The notes under the pieces are model-generated. The model searched no databases. It was not told where the DNA came from and saw only the letters and a program-made list of their open reading frames with translations. This document shows, one piece after another, positions 58,400 through 64,000 of a stretch of 64,000 nt of DNA. The position numbers and the translations under genes were made by a program. Within the stretch, counting starts at the first letter, position 1. Every line of letters starts with the position of its first letter. This DNA comes from Coriaria nepalensis (taxonomy: Eukaryota > Streptophyta > Magnoliopsida > Cucurbitales > Coriariaceae), in contig CP114498.1 in the NCBI GenBank assembly GCA_027186245.1, positions 6,641,501-6,705,500 on the forward strand, given 5' to 3'.

Positions 58400-60640
58400 A
58401 ATATATAACTATCGTTGCGACTGCTAAATAGCTATCTAGAGCAATGTATAATAAGCTTGAATGCTAGAATATCTTAGTCTCAGGCAATTGCTATGTTGGT
58501 GGGTTTCAACAGGAGTGAATTGCTGCTATTTATCAACGGAATTGTCATGGGCAATTGCTCCTAAATATTGGCCCATCACATATTTCATAATTTTTTAATT
58601 TTTTTTCCCATTCTTCTTCTATGGAATATTCATATTCCATCATTCAATGTTATATATATATAGCAATTGAGGACTAATGACAAGGCCACACGTGAGATCT
58701 ACTTTAAGATTGTCTGATCGAAATTCTTATAAATTATTTTTTTAAATTAGTTATTAATCAGTATTGAAAGAAGTGGATGTTCAACGGTAATCTGAAAGCT
58801 AAATTGAAAAATAATTAGTATTAATAATCAAGATATTCCAAATTATAATACCTCGGAAAAAAAACAAAAAACAAAAAAACCTCACGTAACATTTTAGTTT
58901 TGACCTTAAGTAGGGATCATGACCTCGTCTTAAGTATCATGCAGTGATCAATTTGTAATGTAGGCATAGGCATTGCCTGTGGTCAAAATATGTCTACATA
59001 TACATGTGTGGACATCATGTTATTGCAAATATATTTAAAATCTTAAGAAGTTTGGAAATTAGGGTTCATTTGGCAACACATTTCAATTTTTGGAATTTAA
59101 AAGTCTTTGGAATAATTTTTGACATAATTTTTGTCTCTAATAATATGTATTTTCACTGGAACGAATTCATTTAGTAATTATTTTCATATTTTATTATATT
59201 TTGTACTTATTTGATAATTATTTTCAAGCTTTAAAATTTTAAAATATGTTTTGAAATGTAAAAATATATTTCAAAACATATATTCAAATAGGCTAACTAT
59301 TAACATGATTAATATAGTTTATTGATACAAAACTCTCTCACATTGTCATCTACCATGATTCATAAGATGGTGAGATCGAAGACAAATATTTCGTTTTATG
59401 GGATGTTATATATAAACTAAACAAAGCCCTCACAATCTAATCTTGACCACCTTAACTGATTATTACAACAAGACTCTTCTCCATTTTAAGGATATGTTAA
59501 AGTGTGCATTACACTTAACTTTACGTTGTTTCAAGTTGGAGTACTTATGATTCCAAATATGAAATAATGTATAGTTAAATGCACTGTCGTTTCAAGGTGG
59601 AGTACTTATGATTCCAAATATGAAATAACGTGTAGTTAAATATGCATTGCATACTTTATTTAGTTTATTTTAGTTTTTTTTATGTTTTTATGTTTTTAAT
59701 TTTTAGTTTTTAGTTCTTAGTTTTTTTTTTCCTTCTTATTGCTACAATATTAGTCAAGCCATAAAACGGTCCCCCAAACCTGTAGGACGGTTAGGCTACG
59801 TAGAACGTCCCACCTACATACAATGAATCTTTTTTTTTTTTTCCTTCGAAAATGTAGGTAGGGGGACCCGGATACTTATACCCATGGTCCCATGTTTCCA
59901 TCTTCATTTAAGGGGGACCCACTCTTCAGGTGATCTTAAATGTAAACAAGATTGACAAGATAAGAAAGGGTAATGCGTTCGTTAATGGTGGTTATTAGCC
60001 GTTGAATTAATACCTGAATTCCGGAGTTCGATGATCCTACGACGGAAAATGGTCCAAGTTTTCACATGGGCGCCCACATCATTGCAGACAAACCGCACGT
60101 CCTTTTTGGCGACGATATGATTTTATTGGGTAACTATCAGACAAAATTCGTGTATTCTTTTCCGCCAATTTTTTTTTTTTTTCAATCTTAGCGGAAGATT
60201 TGGCGGGCCTGGAACTCAAATTCTTGGCAAAAATTACTATTACAAAAAAAAAAAATATATATATATATATATATAGGCCCCACAAAATGTGTGTATATGA
60301 TGAATTAATAATTAGAATTTTCTTTTAAAAAATTGAGAGAAAAATAAAAGGGAAAGAAGTTTTTTCCTCAAAACAACTCAAACTATATAATAGAAAATAA
60401 CATAGAAACCCTACATGAAGAATTTTAATAATAACATACAAAGTCATGACAGCTCAAACTATATAGAAGATAACATAGAAACCCTAAATGGAGGTTTTAA
60501 TATTAACATACTAGGTTATGACATTTACAATCAGTTTATGGCAATAATATTTTAATAAAATAAAATATTATAAGGATTTGTTTGAATGTTGGAAATTGGA
60601 ATTGGATCCATTTTTCGATGTTTGAATTTGGTTTAGATAG
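58400..60640. other. Expansin upstream region and spacer with two tandem duplications
   Basis: Possible TATA-type text on the minus strand (GATAAATAGC) near 58525-58540, and a (TA)n at 58650-58662. A unit of about 60 bp (gtttcaaggtggagtactta) is duplicated at 59525-59640. A unit of about 80 bp (ctcaaactatata, then aacatagaaaccct) is duplicated at 60373-60532. (TA)n at 60255-60274. No gene recognised. Confidence 0.45.
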
Positions 60641-60649
60641 GAGGGGTAA

Positions 60650-61620
60650 AATTAGAATTTGAGATTAAATTCCAATAAACCAATTCCAATTCTAAAGTTT
60701 GGGGCATCTTGAATGTTAAAATTAAGAAATAATAAGTTCTTTTCGTTTTTCATTTCGAAATTGAAGGCAATTAGAAAGATAGGGTTGAGAGCAATTTGCC
60801 TTGCTGCCGAGTTATCGTAGGAGAGAGGGACTGGTTTGGCGATAGTAACATGAAGATCAAACAATAGGTTTAAAACCAAAGGATTTCACAAGTAGTGGAG
60901 GTTATAGATCGGTATTCAGCTTCTGTTTCTTAGGCTTCCAAGAGATTAAATAGTCTATAAGCTTGATGACATTTCTAGTAACTGAACGTCTAGTCATAAG
61001 GCATGCTCCCTAGTCCGAATCACAATATGCCATAAGAGAGAAGGAACTTGAAGCACTGAAGAAAAAACCACGACTAGGATTCTGTTTGATGTGTCTAAGA
61101 ACACATAAGACTGTATCAAAATGAGATTGATTGGGGCTGTGCATATGCACACTTAGCAATTGAATTGAAAAGCTAACATCTGGTCTAGTCATTGTAAGAT
61201 AGATTAGACGGCCTACGAATCTCTGATATTTGTTGGGATCCTCTAAAAGAACATTATTGGAGTTTGTGCCCGTGAAAAAATCAAATTTTGCAGAAGTGAG
61301 TTTAGTATTTTGTTCCATTGAGAACCCTAATGGCTTTGCTGTTGCGAGACTGGCTTCTGAAATAAGCTCTAAGGCATATATGTCCTTTGATGCAAGCATA
61401 TCTTAGATGAATTTCTAGCCACCTATAGACCTAGAAAGAACTTCATGGTGCCTAGCTCTTTGATGTGAAATTTGAACTTCAAATAAGACTTAGCATTATT
61501 GATGGGTACTTCATTATTCCGCAATATATCATCAACATAGATTAAGAGAACTGTGAGGGAATTATTTTCAAATTTAATAAATAAGAAATGATCATTCTTA
61601 GACTGAGAGAATACAAATTA
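60650..61620 (-). mobile_element. Ty1/copia pol remnant (RT to RNase H)
   Basis: Minus strand. LTVLLIYVDDILRN (61555-61514) is an intact RT catalytic box; then FHIKELGTMKFFLGL, MEQNTKLTSAKF, NKYQRFVGRLIYLTMTRPDV, HFDTVLCVLRHIKQNPSRGF and LMAYCDSD (61019), where the next Trp is TAG. GACLMTRRSVT continues, and the RNase H end DLHVTIAKPVPLSYDNSAAR is near 60860-60800. Stops and shifts make it inactive; no LTRs identified. Confidence 0.9.
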
Positions 61621-64000
61621 TGAATTGACTCTTTTATTGCTATCTCATCAAAGGTGATAGATAATAATAGTAAAATTTGATATATCTATCGCAACTCTTT
61701 GAATCGAAATAGTCTAGTTCTTCATGAATTCTGAAGCAGCTGCTTTGGTATGGCTTCCAAATTTGGTATACAGATTGGATGGATGATGATGATTTGGTGG
61801 GACTTTTAGACGACCATTTCATTGCTCACTCCATGAAATAAGCATAGCATTTGCATGAAGATTATAAGCATCACATTTACATCAAAAGCGAAAAATTAAT
61901 CTGTCACAACATGTTGACAGAAGACAGGTGACCAATCACAAATGTACACGTGGTCGAATAATTAATAGACACATGGAGAAATATGAGAAAGCCACGCTGA
62001 TTAATTATAATTTGACATGTGGAACAATAACAAGTTGACAAGTGGACAAATAAGTAATATGCATGGGCGAATAATAACGGAACGCATGGTCTAATGAAAA
62101 TATGAAAAACACATCAATGACAATTTGACGTGTGGCATTGCGTTGTTGTTTGACGATTGCAGCATTGAGTCCATGTGGACGTCTTGTCGGCATATTATAT
62201 TATATTATATGTTTTACATATCGGCAGTATATATACTGCGGTCAGCAAAAAAATAATGTATATAACTTTTAGAAATGAGGCTAAAGACGATATTGATGTT
62301 TATCACTTTTTCTTCAAATGCGAAGAAAAAATTTTGTAATGTTTATTAGTATCACATTTGACATGATTTATTTTAGTATTCTACCACTATTCCTACCTCA
62401 TTCCTAGTTTTATAATAATAATAAGAATAATAATAACAACAATAATAAGGGCTAAAAACTCTGTACCCCCAAAACTTGATGAAAACTAGTATCTACACCC
62501 AAAACTTATAAAAATCACTCTAAACTCCCCAAACTTAACTAAAACTATTATAAAACCAAAATCTGAATTTTTATTATAAAATGGTGACTAGACCTTCCTA
62601 ATATTTTTTTCTTTTTAATTTCAATCCTCAGAAAAAAAAAAAAAAAAAAAAGAAGACTCAACTAAGAACACTCTATTTATTAATTTTCTTAGGTCTAAAA
62701 AAAAAAAAGAAGATGAAATGAACCTAATCTTGATCGATATACTTGTATAATGAAAGGACAAAATTGGGTAATTTACAAAAATAGGTTGTAAAAAAGATGG
62801 TGTTTTTGTTCTTAATCTTGACATCATCGGTTGAAGCTCCAAAGTAGAGGATATAGATTTTTTTTAAAAGTTATAGAGGAGGAGAGTCTAATTAAAAATG
62901 AAAAAAAAAAAAAAGTTTAAATGGTATAAAAGGTAAAAGGGAATAAGTTTGCGAGGATTGAAACATAAAAAGAAAAAATAAGGATACTAATTTTCCTCAA
63001 ATTTTGGGGTGGTATAATAATAATACTTCCACTGCCAGCACATATGATAATTTTTATTTTGACAGGCATGTTTTCTATTTAACTGAATTGAGTTCATGCT
63101 ATATTTATATGCCTCCAAAGTTTTCATTGGACTAAGATTAAAATGCAGGTCAGCTCTGAAATTATGACTATTAAAAGATTTAATTAAAATGAATCATGGT
63201 GATTGTCAACGAGTTTCTCCCTCCCTAAATGTGTATTTTGTGACAAATTAATTTTATGATACTAATTATTCTAATTATTATTCTAATTGTTATAATTACA
63301 TTTAAAAAGAGTATTAATATATGTTTAAACTTTGCAGCCCGTGCCCCTTTTGGCATTATTCTTACCATAACCAAGGACTTAACCAGACATTGAGGGGGAT
63401 CGCATGTAAGACTTGGACATGCATGTCGGCTGCTGGTCTCACCATTTGCTTCCTCAAATCTCTATCATGCACGCATGACTCCGTCCTATAAATTGAATCA
63501 ATCATTTTTATGGTCTTGAAAGTAAAAACTAATAATTGTGCACTACCTTGGATATATATTTTATCTTTATTAATATTTTTAATTTAATACTATTCTTATA
63601 CCGCAAGCATGATGCATGCACGAAAGCTATTGAACCTCTAAGACATACATCATTACTTAGCTCAACATAAATAACAATTTGCTTTTTTTTCTTTGGCAGG
63701 GGCGCTTTCTATTTAATTCTGGTTTATATTATGCGTCCAGATTTCCATCGGTCGACCATGAAATTGTGATTAATAAATAATTATTCATCATCATTATCAT
63801 TAAAGTTTATTCATATTATTTTCAGAATCGACTATATAAATGTTGATTCTCTAAATGACGCGATCTTTCAATATATTATCACATAATCATATAAGATCTA
63901 GGATGTTTTCTTTCACCACCTATATCCAAGTTTTCAATGGTCTATCCCTCCATCTACACCATTTACTTACTTGCCAATTTAAATTTTTTCGAATTAAGGC
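61621..64000. other. Intergenic region to the window edge
   Basis: At 61880-62200 short related phrases (gacaagtggacaa, tgacatgtgg, tgacgtgtggc, acacgtgg) recur loosely. Poly-A runs at 62630-62652 and 62905-62915 and a (taa)n patch at 62410-62445. No supported gene. Confidence 0.4.

Noticed and set aside
1..64000. CRISPR array, prokaryotic operons, tRNA or rRNA genes
   Set aside because: The repeats are transposon or satellite type, and no cloverleaf or rRNA core sequence was recognised by eye.
1..64000. A new multi-gene system
   Set aside because: The intact genes belong to known unrelated plant families and the remainder is decayed mobile DNA; nothing points to a co-operating novel cluster.

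Overview
This is a plant nuclear genome window, almost certainly from a eudicot angiosperm. It is strongly AT-rich, its genes are widely spaced and carry short GT-AG introns, and it holds plant-only families (a PLS-type PPR protein, QALGGH zinc-finger repressors with EAR motifs, a beta-expansin) among layers of decayed transposable elements. I cannot name the species.

Host genes. Positions 33-2530 (minus) hold a complete eight-exon VAP27-type ER contact-site protein. Positions 5331-6908 (plus) hold a BLOC-1 subunit 2 (BLOS2) locus whose last exon carries a nonsense codon and a frameshift. Positions 7338-8942 (minus) hold an intact intronless 534-residue PPR gene. Positions 27148-28353 and 53598-55160 (both minus, intronless) hold two related ZAT-like C2H2 repressors about 25 kb apart. 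Positions 56560-58393 (minus) hold a three-exon beta-expansin with a premature TGA. Short possible gene fragments lie at 4057-4455 and 16283-16558.

Mobile DNA fills much of the rest. From the left: a Myb/SANT-like remnant (3.3-3.8 kb); a minisatellite built from a 70-bp unit (9.5-10.3 kb); a plant transposon-protein remnant (11.6-12.7 kb); a dead PIF/Harbinger transposase (13.0-14.5 kb); a Ty3/gypsy pol remnant (15.2-16.3 kb); a Ty1/copia LTR plus gag (18.4-19.5 kb); a copia pol remnant (21.2-22.2 kb); foldback elements (30.4-31.1 and 32.5-33.0 kb); a solo copia LTR (31.6-32.1 kb); a Pogo/CENP-B-like remnant between AT-rich repeat arrays (34.4-37.2 kb); a nest of copia elements (41.1-52.0 kb), in which a minus-strand element with both LTRs sits inside an older plus-strand copia; and another copia pol remnant (60.65-61.62 kb).

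I found no rRNA, tRNA or CRISPR array and no clear novel multi-gene system. The most useful leads are the two disrupted host genes (BLOS2 and the expansin), the long foldback at 32.5-33.0 kb, the nested copia structure, and the structured 70-bp array with a possible echo near 20.05 kb. All exon structures were read by hand from splice consensus, reading frame and family similarity; no alignment was run.
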